Under the pieces are notes generated by a model. The model was given only the letters and a program-made list of their open reading frames with translations. It was not told the DNA's origin and made no database searches. From an uncultured Eubacteriales bacterium (lineage in GTDB: Bacteria; Bacillota; Clostridia; Oscillospirales; CAG-382), in NCBI GenBank assembly GCA_900551295.1, contig URVJ01000003.1:77441-141440 (forward strand): 64,000 nt of DNA. The letters run 5' to 3'. Positions 52,544-60,653 of this stretch are shown here, one piece after another. The translations under genes and the position numbers were made by a program. Within the stretch, counting starts at the first letter, position 1. Every line of letters starts with the position of its first letter.

Positions 52544-54640
52544 TTATTCTGCGTCGGTGTTTTCAGCTGTTTCTTCGGTTTCTGTGCCGTAATCAGCTTC
52601 ATCTGCCGGCTCGAGAAGTGCTCTCATTGAAAGGCTTACGCGCTTTGCGTCAAAGTCGATAGCCGTAATCATTACCTTTACAACGTCGCCTACTGCGAGA
52701 ACGTCTGCGGGCTTTGCAATTCTCTGATTGGAAATCTGGGAAAGATGGATAAGACCGTCGATACCCGGAATTACTTCGGCAAATGCACCGAAAGGAGTGA
52801 GGCTGACGATCTTTACGTCAACTACATCGCCTTCATGGTAGTTATTTGCAAGTATTGTCCACGGGTTTTCAGCCTCTACCTTATATCCGAGAGAAATTCT
52901 CTTCTTCTCGGGATCGAGTGCCTTGATGAATACGTCTATCTCATCGCCTACGTTTACAACTTCGCTCGGATTCTTGATTCTCTTCCAGCTGAGTTCCGAT
53001 ACGTGAACCATACCGTCAACGGGACCGAGATCTACGAATGCGCCGTAGTTGGTTATGGACTTAACCTTACCGGTGAACTTCTGTCCTACTTCGGCAGTCT
53101 CCCAGAACTTAGCCTCGCCTGCTGCCTTTTCCTCGCGTACAACCGCTCTCATGGAGGCAACCGCACGCTTTCTCTGCTTATTGGTGCTGATTATCTTGAA
53201 TCTTACGTTCTGTCCCATGAAAGGCTGAAGATCCTTCTCCTCGTAAGGAGTTTCGCTTCTCGGAAGAGTTGTCTGAGAAGTGGGGATAAATACTCTGCCG
53301 TACTGACATACGGCAACAAGTCCGCCGCGGGTTACTTCGATTATCTTACCGTCGATAACTTCGCCGCTTGCCTCTGCCTCTTCAAATGCGATCCAGTTCT
53401 TGTCTGCGTCGATTCTCTTCTTTGAAAGAAGAACCGTGCCTTCTGCGTCGTTGAACTTTTCAACGATAACTTCGATTTCATCTCCGACCTTTACGAGATC
53501 TTCCATTTTTGCGCTCGGATCGTCGGTCATTTCGGAAAAGGGTACGATACCTGTGTACTTTATTCCAAGGTCAACATGTACTTCGTTTGAAGTAACTCTC
53601 GTTACGATACCCTTTACTCTTTCGCCCGGTCTGTACATTGTAAAGGACGCGTCGAGCATCTCCTCAAAGCTCATGTTGTCGTTAAGTTCTGTGTTCTGCA
53701 TTTTTGTTGTTTCATCAGAATTGATTATTTCACTCATTCTGACTTTTACCTCCTCTAATATATCATCGGGTGTTGATGCACCCGCTGTTATCCCTACGGT
53801 GAATACCGCGTTTTTGCCCGGCTTGAACGTTTCAAACAAAGCCCTTATCTCCTTTGACGGGAGTTCGTCCGCCTGTTCCGCAAGATACGTATGCTTACAC
53901 TTTGACGACGCTATTTCATACAGCTTTTTTGTATTGGAGCTGTGCTTTCCGCCGACCACAAGCATAAGGTCGCATTTTTCCGACAGACTGACGACTTCAT
54001 TCTGGCGTTTTTCCGTAACATTACATATTGTATCAAAAATTTTTGCCTTTGTATATAGTTTTCTTATAAAATTTTGACAATTTACATTTTTTTCATTATT
54101 GTATGTGGTTTGCGACGTTAAAAGAATACAATCTTCACGATTAGTTAATTTATTATTAACAAGTTCGGTCAGTTCTTCAATTCCGCTGCAAACATACGCG
54201 TCGGTATGCGAATAGCTCATGATACCTGCGACTTCGGGGTGATTTTTATCGCCCATTATCACGACGGCTTTCGCGTCCTTTGAATTTTCATCGACAATAC
54301 CGTGTATTCTGTCAACGAACGGACAGGTTGCGTCGATATAGCAAAAACCGTTCTTATCGAGAAATTCCTTAACGCTCTTTTTTATTCCGTGCGTACGCAC
54401 GACAAGCACAACGTCGTCTTTCTGTCCGGCAAGGCTTTCAAGATCGCTTTCCTCAATCACGAAAATATTATCTTTTTCGAGCCGCTTTACAAAGATTCCG
54501 TTATGTATAAGCTCGCCTATGGTATATATCTTTTTATCGGTAGTTTTTCTGAGTTCCGTCAACATATTGACGGCGCGTCTTACTCCGAAACAGAATCCCG
54601 AATTTTCGGCGCAGATTATTTCAAACTTCTTATCTGCCAT
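52544..54640 (-). CDS. ispH: Bifunctional HMBPP reductase (IspH) / ribosomal protein S1
   Basis: 698-residue fusion. Residues about 1-285 are IspH, the 4Fe-4S enzyme ending the MEP isoprenoid pathway: the three cluster cysteines lie in GFCFGVRRAV, DATCPFV and ICNVTEKRQ, with HNG and SQTTY motifs. Residues about 325-690 hold four S1 RNA-binding repeats (starting at GERVKGIVTRV, GEVIDGKIIEV, GQKFTGKVKS and GDVVDVKIVSL) and an acidic tail. This fusion is well known in Clostridia. The ATG at 54640 overlaps the end of plsC by 11 bases and has only a weak GGTGA site, which suggests coupling to plsC. Confidence 0.95.
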   Translation of the reverse strand: MADKKFEIICAENSGFCFGVRRAVNMLTELRKTTDKKIYTIGELIHNGIFVKRLEKDNIFVIEESDLESLAGQKDDVVLVVRTHGIKKSVKEFLDKNGFCYIDATCPFVDRIHGIVDENSKDAKAVVIMGDKNHPEVAGIMSYSHTDAYVCSGIEELTELVNNKLTNREDCILLTSQTTYNNEKNVNCQNFIRKLYTKAKIFDTICNVTEKRQNEVVSLSEKCDLMLVVGGKHSSNTKKLYEIASSKCKHTYLAEQADELPSKEIRALFETFKPGKNAVFTVGITAGASTPDDILEEVKVRMSEIINSDETTKMQNTELNDNMSFEEMLDASFTMYRPGERVKGIVTRVTSNEVHVDLGIKYTGIVPFSEMTDDPSAKMEDLVKVGDEIEVIVEKFNDAEGTVLLSKKRIDADKNWIAFEEAEASGEVIDGKIIEVTRGGLVAVCQYGRVFIPTSQTTLPRSETPYEEKDLQPFMGQNVRFKIISTNKQRKRAVASMRAVVREEKAAGEAKFWETAEVGQKFTGKVKSITNYGAFVDLGPVDGMVHVSELSWKRIKNPSEVVNVGDEIDVFIKALDPEKKRISLGYKVEAENPWTILANNYHEGDVVDVKIVSLTPFGAFAEVIPGIDGLIHLSQISNQRIAKPADVLAVGDVVKVMITAIDFDAKRVSLSMRALLEPADEADYGTETEETAENTDAE

Positions 54641-55265
54641 ATTCACCGTTTTCGGCGCGTTTGAGCATTGAGCATATATCTGCAAAGATCTCCTCGCTTA
54701 CGCGCTGATACTCCTCTCTGCTGTTATCCGCAAAGTTATAATACTCGCGCGCCTTTGGTTCGCCGATTATTACGAACACGCGGCTGAAAAGCTTTATCTT
54801 ATAATTCTTTGTATACATAGCCACGGGGAGAATTTTTCCTCCCGAATGGTTAAGCAGCATTGCAACGCCTGTCTTGACCTCTGTCGTCGCCGGATCCACG
54901 CCGGGACACCTTGTACCCTGCGGATAAAGGCAGATATTATTTCCGTCCTTTATAAGCCCGAGAGTCATTTTTATTGCTGCAATATCGCTTGTTCCGCGTT
55001 TTATCGGGAAAACTCCGAGTGCTTTCAGAAGTCCGCGGAGAACGGGTATTTTAAAAAGTTCGTCCTTTGCCATAAAGCTCACCGAGCATTTCAGCGAACA
55101 GGCAAGGATTACCGGATCCCAGTTAGACATATGGTTTGCGCAGATTATGCCCGACGAAAGCTCTCTCTGATCTCTGTTCCCGATTATTTTAACCCGAAAC
55201 AGCACTTTTAAAAGTCCGGAAAGAGCGCTGGTCGCAAAATCATAGAATTTCATTGATTTTTTCAT
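54630..55265 (-). CDS. plsC: 1-acyl-sn-glycerol-3-phosphate acyltransferase
   Basis: Adds the second fatty acid to lysophosphatidic acid, making phosphatidic acid at the membrane. 211 residues with the acyltransferase motifs ANHMSNWDP (the HX4D catalytic pair), VFPIKRGTSD and LYPQGTRCPG. A hydrophobic segment is near residues 14-25. It overlaps cmk by 26 bases upstream and ispH downstream, so the three are one tightly packed unit in the order typical of Clostridia. Confidence 0.93.
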   Translation of the reverse strand: MKKSMKFYDFATSALSGLLKVLFRVKIIGNRDQRELSSGIICANHMSNWDPVILACSLKCSVSFMAKDELFKIPVLRGLLKALGVFPIKRGTSDIAAIKMTLGLIKDGNNICLYPQGTRCPGVDPATTEVKTGVAMLLNHSGGKILPVAMYTKNYKIKLFSRVFVIIGEPKAREYYNFADNSREEYQRVSEEIFADICSMLKRAENGEYGR

Positions 55266-55914
55266 GTATTATCTCCAATGCTTTTTCCGTTGTTTGTTCC
55301 AAAGTAAGATCGGAATCGTCGAGAGTTACGGCGTCATGTGCCGGAACACAGGGTGCTGTTTTACGTTCGGAATCCTGTTTATCGCGCGCCGACATATCGT
55401 TCTTTATTTCTTCGAGATTGACGTTCTGTCCCTTTGCTTTAAGTTCTTCACAGCGTCTTTTTGCGCGGCTGTCCGCGTTTGCGACAAGAAAAATCTTTAC
55501 GTCGGCATTCGGCAGCACGACGGTGCCTATATCTCTGCCGTCCATTATGACGTTATTTGTAACGGAAAAGTTCCGCTGTTTTTCAAGAAGAAAATTTCTT
55601 ACTTTCGGAAGTGTCGAAACCGCCGACGCATACATTGACATTTCGGGGGTTCTTATGGCTTCGGAAACGTCCTCATCATCGAGAAAAACGTGCTGAGTTC
55701 CGTCAACCCATTTAAGTTCTATATTGATTTTATCGAAATTTTCCGAAAGTTTCTGTTCATCTTTAGGATCTATTGAATTGATTTTTGCGTAAAGTCCGAC
55801 GGTTCTGTATATTGCGCCGGTATCTACATACAAAAATCCGAGTTTCTTTGCAAGCGCTTTTGCGAGCGTACTCTTTCCTGCGCCCGACGGGCCGTCTATT
55901 GCGATACTATACAC
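55240..55914 (-). CDS. cmk: Cytidylate kinase
   Basis: Phosphorylates CMP and dCMP. 224 residues with P-loop IDGPSGAGKST, the CMP-binding DTGAIYRTV segment, MDGRDIGTVVLP and the ARDKQDSERKTAP lid with its RDxxDxxR arginines. The ribosome site before the ATG is AAAGAGGGA, and the ATG is immediately adjacent to the 56.0 kb repeat region. In related genomes the HI0933-type gene normally abuts cmk; here a 655-base repeat-filled gap separates them. Confidence 0.96.
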   Translation of the reverse strand: MYSIAIDGPSGAGKSTLAKALAKKLGFLYVDTGAIYRTVGLYAKINSIDPKDEQKLSENFDKINIELKWVDGTQHVFLDDEDVSEAIRTPEMSMYASAVSTLPKVRNFLLEKQRNFSVTNNVIMDGRDIGTVVLPNADVKIFLVANADSRAKRRCEELKAKGQNVNLEEIKNDMSARDKQDSERKTAPCVPAHDAVTLDDSDLTLEQTTEKALEIIHEKINEIL

Positions 55915-55954
55915 AGGTTTTTTCCCTCTTTTCTACTTTTTTGCTTCTATTGTG

Positions 55955-56115
55955 TTTGACTGGCTTTTGCCTATTTTGGGTGGAAACGGATTATCCTCTT
56001 CCATGTGCAACCCTATACTGACGCTTTTCTACGGAGAAAAGCGGTCGAAAAGCCGTTCGCCGCTCAAACGCCGCCGCGAAAGCGTGGCTTCTTCTCCACA
56101 CATCAAACTATCGTC
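55955..56115 (+). repeat. Intergenic repeat copy C, first unit
   Basis: Homologous to copy B: identical 28-base block at 56013-56040, then CCGCTCAAACGCCGC and GCGAAAGCGTGGCTT. The stretch between the two conserved parts is shorter than in copy B and has a CTTTTCT-ACGG-AGAAAAG hairpin. It begins about 40 bases upstream of the cmk start. Confidence 0.8.
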
Positions 56116-56390
56116 GGCAAAACTTCCCAGCACCTCCGAAATTCTTTTTCTTCGCTCGCAGATGCTCCGCACTGCTCGATATGGGGTTCTGTACAAAATT
56201 ACTGTTTTATCGGCACAAGTGTTATTTTTTATATAGTCATACAGTCAACAGGGCTCGTTTTTCTGCCCAGCTCGCTGTCGCGAGATGACTTTTACAAATG
56301 TTAGTTTTTGTTTGGCGGGTGCGAAGTAAAATTTTAGCTTTGTTTTGCTGTTGCAGAGCAATTTCACTTTCCAAAGTTATCCTTTGTACT
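56116..56390 (+). other. 275 bases between the two repeat units, no gene
   Basis: No ORF with a ribosome site and no promoter pair that I trust. Short runs of T and a GCCCAGCTCGCTGTCGCGAG stretch near 56262 are present. The corresponding stretch in copy B is only about 75 bases and does not align, so this looks like unrelated insertion or divergence. Confidence 0.4.
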
Positions 56391-56580
56391 AAATTTCCAT
56401 AGCTTGCTTAGGCACCTGTTCAGATTTGAGTCAGCCGCCTGCCTTTTGGTGGCTGACGGCACAAGCCGGCGGCACAGAGTATCCCACAGCCTTTTTCTTA
56501 TTTAAGGGCTACGAAAGTTCTTTGTTTACACTCTTTAGAGCGCTCAGCTTTCTTTCAAGAAAGCGCGTATTACTCGTACC
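56391..56580 (+). repeat. Intergenic repeat copy C, second unit
   Basis: Matches 47678-47871 with a 39-base identical block (56421-56459) holding the GTCAGCCGCC/GGTGGCTGAC hairpin, then CAGAGTATCCCA and the AGCTTTCTTTC...AAGAAAGCGCG end. The right edge contains the stop codon of the HI0933-type gene on the opposite strand (56570-56572). Confidence 0.8.
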
Positions 56581-57877
56581 CCTTTGTGCCCATGTTTTTG
56601 CCGGCAAGACAGCCGGTAGAAAAAGCAATCTGGAGGTTAAAACCACCGGTATAGGCGTCAACATCAAGAACTTCGCCTGCGAAATAGAGATTTTTAATCT
56701 TTTTAGACTCCATTGTAGAGGAATTGACGTCCTTAACGGAGACACCGCCGGAGGTGATTATCGCCTCGGCTGCGGGGCGCGTGCCGGATATGCCTATTTC
56801 GAGATCTTTGAGCGCGCGAACCATGGTATGCCTTTGTTCCTTGGTAATACCGTTAGGCTTTTCATCGGGTTTTATACCGCAATAAGAAAGAAACGGCAGA
56901 ATAAACTTTGACGGCAGCAGATCGCACAGCGCGTTTTTCATATCCTTATTGATATACTTTGAAAAATCCGACAGCAATCTGTTATCGAGAGTTTTTTCGT
57001 CAAGCGACGGCTTTAAGTCGATACAAATCTTATATCTGTCATTTTCAATGTCACGCATATGAGCCGACGCGCTCAGTATCAGCGGTCCCGAAAGTCCGTA
57101 ATGCGTAAAAAGCATTTCTCCGAGAGCCGAATACACTTTTTTCTTCTTTTTACTATCAACCGCGCTGACCGTCACGTTTTTGAGCGACAGTCCCTGACAG
57201 TCCGCGCACAGTGCGTCGTCCGACGTAAGCGGAACAAGCGACGCTTTTGGTGTCTTTATATTATGCCCCGTATTTTCGGCAAATCTGTATCCGTCACCCG
57301 TAGAACCCGTCACGGGATACGATATTCCTCCGGTACAGATACACGCGGCGTCAAATTCATACACATTTCCCGAAGAATCCGTTACGCTTTTAAACTCGCC
57401 GTCTGCCGTTCCGATCTCCGCAACCGCACGGTTTATAACCTTTACGCCGTACTGTCTTATCCTGTCTTTCAGCACTCGCAGAATATCGAGCGCCTTATCG
57501 GATTTCGGGAAAACGCGGTTTCCCCTCTCGGTTTTAAGCTCGCAGCCGCCACTCTCAAAAAATTCTATGGTGTCCGCAGTTGAAAACTCGTGCAGCGCCG
57601 CATACAAAAATTTCGGATTTACAGGAACATTTTTCAAAAATGTATCTTCGTCGCAGTTGTTTGTGACATTGCACCTGCCTTTGCCGGTTATGAGCAGTTT
57701 TTTGCCCATATAGGCGTTGTCAAAATATTCTTCGCTCAAAAAATGCTTCTGCGACGTGTTTTTCTCAAACAATGTGACGTCCGCACCGCTTTTCGCGGCA
57801 AAAACCGCGCACATCATGCCCGCAGCTCCCGCGCCTATTACGCAGACGCGTTTTTTATTATGTTCTTGAGTTTTCAT
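56570..57877 (-). CDS. HI0933-type NAD(P)/FAD-dependent oxidoreductase
   Basis: 435 residues. The dinucleotide fold GAGAAGMMCAVFAAKSG lies at the N-terminus with LFEKN, then GKGRCNVTN, ICTGGISYPVTGSTGDGY and a C-terminal FAD contact segment (FAGEVLDVDAYTGGFNLQIAFSTG). This family (BaiN-like, HI0933) of flavoproteins reduces or oxidises small substrates that are mostly undefined. The ATG at 57877 overlaps rpiR by 20 bases, so they are co-transcribed; a TTG at 57907 is possible but has no better site. The last three codons (GYE) lie in the repeat edge. In related genomes it lies next to cmk. Confidence 0.9.
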   Translation of the reverse strand: MKTQEHNKKRVCVIGAGAAGMMCAVFAAKSGADVTLFEKNTSQKHFLSEEYFDNAYMGKKLLITGKGRCNVTNNCDEDTFLKNVPVNPKFLYAALHEFSTADTIEFFESGGCELKTERGNRVFPKSDKALDILRVLKDRIRQYGVKVINRAVAEIGTADGEFKSVTDSSGNVYEFDAACICTGGISYPVTGSTGDGYRFAENTGHNIKTPKASLVPLTSDDALCADCQGLSLKNVTVSAVDSKKKKKVYSALGEMLFTHYGLSGPLILSASAHMRDIENDRYKICIDLKPSLDEKTLDNRLLSDFSKYINKDMKNALCDLLPSKFILPFLSYCGIKPDEKPNGITKEQRHTMVRALKDLEIGISGTRPAAEAIITSGGVSVKDVNSSTMESKKIKNLYFAGEVLDVDAYTGGFNLQIAFSTGCLAGKNMGTKGYE

Positions 57878-58721
57878 ATACGTCGTATTCGTCCCATATC
57901 TTTTCAAGGTCGTTAAGCGTTGCGGTAATGGTGTCCTTTTTCTTGCGGCTTATTGCCATGATGAGCGCGTTGATTATGCTGAGCGGCGCCACAAGCGAAT
58001 CGACAAACGACGCCATATCGCTTCTCGCATACAGCTTTGAATCGGCATACGCCGAAATCGGCGAATTGTCGCTGTCGGTAATGGCTACGACCTTTGCACC
58101 CTTTTTCTTTGCAAATTCCGCGGCAAGCTTTGTGCGGCTGGAATATCTCGGAAAGGATATTGCAACAAGCACGTCGGACTTGTCTATTCTGAATATCTGC
58201 TCAAAAAGCTCGTTTGTGCTGTTGGAAAACAGCAGTTTTACATTTCCGAACATATACGAAAGATAGTGATTTAAAAAGTCGGCAAGCATACTTGAAGAAC
58301 GTATGCCTATAATGAAAATCGACTTTGCTCCGCATATCGTATCTACGGCGCTGTTAAAAGACTCCTCGTCGATATTTGCAAGCGTCATCTTGATATTGTT
58401 CATATCCGACGTAAGCACTGCGTCAAGTATGTTTCCGTTGCCTATTATGTTGTCGGCAACGCCGATTCTCTGCACCGCCGTCAGTTTTGAACGAAGGCTT
58501 TGCTTGAGAACCTCGTGAAATTCCGGATAGCCCGAAAAGCCGAGTTCTATCGCAAATCTTACTACGGTAGACTCTGAAACTCCTATATTTGCTCCGAGTT
58601 TGGTGGCGGTAAGATATGCCGCAACCTCGCTGTGCTGAAGAACATACGCCGCGATAAGCTTATGGCTTTTGGACATTTCCGGCAGTCTTTCGCTTATCTT
58701 TTCAAATAGATCCTTTTGCAT
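57858..58721 (-). CDS. MurR/RpiR family transcriptional regulator
   Basis: 287 residues. The N-terminal RpiR helix-turn-helix domain (YVLQHSEVAAYLTATKLG then GVSESTVVRFAIELGFSGYPEFH) precedes a SIS sugar-phosphate-binding domain (IFIIGIRSSSMLADFLNHYLSYM and VLVAISFPRYSSRT). Such regulators respond to sugar phosphates or muramic acid derivatives. GAGGTG precedes the ATG. It is divergent from lrgAB with two facing promoters in a 221-base gap and shares its transcript with the HI0933-type gene. Control of lrgAB is plausible but lrgAB is more often under LytTR control. Confidence 0.9.
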   Translation of the reverse strand: MQKDLFEKISERLPEMSKSHKLIAAYVLQHSEVAAYLTATKLGANIGVSESTVVRFAIELGFSGYPEFHEVLKQSLRSKLTAVQRIGVADNIIGNGNILDAVLTSDMNNIKMTLANIDEESFNSAVDTICGAKSIFIIGIRSSSMLADFLNHYLSYMFGNVKLLFSNSTNELFEQIFRIDKSDVLVAISFPRYSSRTKLAAEFAKKKGAKVVAITDSDNSPISAYADSKLYARSDMASFVDSLVAPLSIINALIMAISRKKKDTITATLNDLEKIWDEYDVYENSRT

Positions 58722-58756
58722 TATACACCTCGTAAAAGCAAAAAATTACAAATTAT

Positions 58757-58785
58757 ATTATTACACTTTAAGCCGTTTTTGTCAA
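58757..58785 (-). promoter_or_regulatory. Promoter of rpiR and the HI0933-type gene
   Basis: Minus-strand TTGACA (58780-58785 on +) with AATAAT (58757-58762) at 17 bases. The -10 is weaker than usual. Confidence 0.65.
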
Positions 58786-58844
58786 GCACTTTAAATGAAC
58801 AAAACATGACCTTTGAGCACTCTGCATTTGCTGCACTTTGCCGA

Positions 58845-58873
58845 TTGACACATACGGGCGTTTATGGTAGAAT
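58845..58873 (+). promoter_or_regulatory. Promoter of lrgAB
   Basis: TTGACA (58845-58850) and TAGAAT (58868-58873) with a 17-base spacer, 70 bases before the lrgA start. Confidence 0.75.
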
Positions 58874-58942
58874 ATACGCAAAATAACTCGTATCACGGCA
58901 CGTTTTTTACCGTCCGCAGTATACCAAAAGAAAGTGGAGCAA

Positions 58943-59317
58943 ATGAAATACATCAAGCAATTCGGAATAATAATCGCGGTTTCGTTTATAGGCGAAGTAT
59001 TGAAATATTTTATACCGCTGCCCATACCTGCAAGCATATACGGACTTGTACTCATGTACATACTGCTGCTTTCGGGCGCGCTGAAGCCGGAATCCGTAAA
59101 AGAAACCTCATATTTTCTTATCGAGATAATGCCGCTTATGTTTATACCGGCAGCCGCAGGACTTATCGAAACATGGGGAATTATAAAGCCCAATCTTTTG
59201 GCATATGCCGTGATAACGGTATTTTCCACATTTCTTGTAATGTTTGTTTCGGGCAGAGTAACGCAGTTTGTAATAAAGTGCGGCAAAAAAGGAGGAAAAG
59301 ACAATGGAACTGTTTGA
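58943..59317 (+). CDS. lrgA: CidA/LrgA family holin-like membrane protein
   Basis: 124 residues with about four hydrophobic helices, opening with KYIKQFGIIIAVSFIGEVLKYF, and the family segment PLPIPASIYGLVLMYILL; the LIEIMPLMFIPAAAGLIE stretch follows. CidA/LrgA proteins act with LrgB in murein hydrolase control, programmed lysis or pyruvate movement. The ATG at 58943 is preferred; the GTG at 58934 is part of the GTGGAG ribosome site. The stop overlaps lrgB by 14 bases. Confidence 0.93.
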   Translation: MKYIKQFGIIIAVSFIGEVLKYFIPLPIPASIYGLVLMYILLLSGALKPESVKETSYFLIEIMPLMFIPAAAGLIETWGIIKPNLLAYAVITVFSTFLVMFVSGRVTQFVIKCGKKGGKDNGTV

Positions 59318-59993
59318 AAACTCGGTCTTTTTCGGAGTTGCCGTCAGCATTGTGTCATACGCGCTCGGTATGTTTTTGCAGAACAAGACAAAGCTTGCAA
59401 TATTCAATCCGCTGCTTATTTCTATTGCCGCAACCGTTGCAATACTCGCCTTTTCCGGCATAAGTTACGACGCATACTATTCGGGCGCGAAATATTTAAG
59501 CTACTTGCTGACTCCCGCGACCGTCTGTCTTGCATTGCCGCTGTACGAGAAAACAGAACTTTTGAAAAACAATGCAAAGGCAATATTCGCAGGTATCTTT
59601 TCGGGTGTGCTTACAACGCTGCTCTGTGTTCTTGCAATGAGCGTCATATTCGGCTTTTCGCACGAGGAATACATCACTTTTCTGCCTAAGTCCATAACCA
59701 CTGCGATAGGCATGGGCATATCGGAAGAACTTGGAGGATATGTGACGCTTACCGTTGCGGTAATTATAATAACGGGTATAATCGGAAATATTTTCGCGCC
59801 GTTTGCCTGCCGTATTTTCGGAATTACGGAACCTATCGCAAAAGGCGTCGCCATAGGTTCGGCGTCTCACGCAATGGGCACGTCGAGAGCTTTGGAAATG
59901 GGCGAGATCGAGGGCGCAATGAGCAGCCTTTCAATCGCGGTTTCGGGGTTGCTTACCGTTGTCGGCGCGTCGGTATTCGCGCATTTTATATAA
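59304..59993 (+). CDS. lrgB: LrgB family membrane protein
   Basis: 229 residues, about six to seven membrane helices. The family segments are [52 protein letters not shown] and [29 protein letters not shown] near the end. It works with LrgA, its coupled upstream neighbour; the AAGGAGG site for it lies inside lrgA. The pair is divergent from an RpiR regulator. Confidence 0.93.
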   Translation: MELFENSVFFGVAVSIVSYALGMFLQNKTKLAIFNPLLISIAATVAILAFSGISYDAYYSGAKYLSYLLTPATVCLALPLYEKTELLKNNAKAIFAGIFSGVLTTLLCVLAMSVIFGFSHEEYITFLPKSITTAIGMGISEELGGYVTLTVAVIIITGIIGNIFAPFACRIFGITEPIAKGVAIGSASHAMGTSRALEMGEIEGAMSSLSIAVSGLLTVVGASVFAHFI

Positions 59994-60060
59994 TTGCGTA
60001 CAAAAATTTAATAGCGAGGTATGAATAATACGCCGAACCCGAATCTTCGGAGGGGGTAAT

Positions 60061-60567
60061 ATGGCAGTAATAAGAAAAGCAGCCGTATCGGACGCAGAAA
60101 ATATATTGGAATACTGCAAAGCTGTCGGTGCTGAGACCGACAATCTGACATTCGGAGCAGAGGGTATCTCTTTAACGGTGGAAAAAGAGCGCGAATATCT
60201 GAAAAGTTTCACCGATTCCGACAAACAGTTGTACCTTGTGGCGGAAGAAAACAACGAGATCGTCGGTACGGCGGTCTTTTCGGGACTTTCCAAAGCCAGA
60301 CTTTCGCACAGAGCAGAAATAAGCATATCCGTTAAAAAAGCAATGTGGGGCAATCACATCGGCACACGCTTTATGGAATGGATTATTGACTTTGCAAAAA
60401 ACACGGCTCACACAGAAATCATTTCTTTGGAAGTACGCAGCGACAACGAAAGAGCAATCTCGCTGTACAGACGATTCGGATTTGAAAAAATCGGCACGTT
60501 CGACGGTTATATGAAGGTAAACGGAAAAGATGTAAGCTGTGATATTATGAGACTGAATCTTTCGTAA
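60061..60567 (+). CDS. GNAT family N-acetyltransferase
   Basis: 168 residues with a single GNAT fold: IRKAAVSDAENILEYCK at the start, EISISVKKAMWGNHIGTRFMEW with the acetyl-CoA binding Gly turn, and SLYRRFGFEKIGTF. Similar proteins acetylate amines, peptides or antibiotics; the substrate is not readable here. CGGAGGGGG lies close before the ATG. It follows lrgB by 67 bases in the same direction and has its own terminator; a hint of shared transcription only. Confidence 0.88.
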   Translation: MAVIRKAAVSDAENILEYCKAVGAETDNLTFGAEGISLTVEKEREYLKSFTDSDKQLYLVAEENNEIVGTAVFSGLSKARLSHRAEISISVKKAMWGNHIGTRFMEWIIDFAKNTAHTEIISLEVRSDNERAISLYRRFGFEKIGTFDGYMKVNGKDVSCDIMRLNLS

Positions 60568-60620
60568 AAAACAAAACAAAAAACCCTTTTCAACATCGAA
60601 GTCTGAAAAACAATATTTAA

Positions 60621-60653
60621 AGCCGTCCTTTTCGGGACGGCTTAGTTTTTTAT
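60621..60653 (+). terminator. Terminator of the GNAT gene
   Basis: AGCCGTCC (60621-60628) pairs with GGACGGCT (60635-60642), then TAGTTTTTTAT. It also borders the convergent DHHW gene. Confidence 0.9.

Noticed and set aside
58768..59304. 178-codon minus-strand frame over lrgA
   Set aside because: A shadow of lrgA, antisense with no ribosome site.
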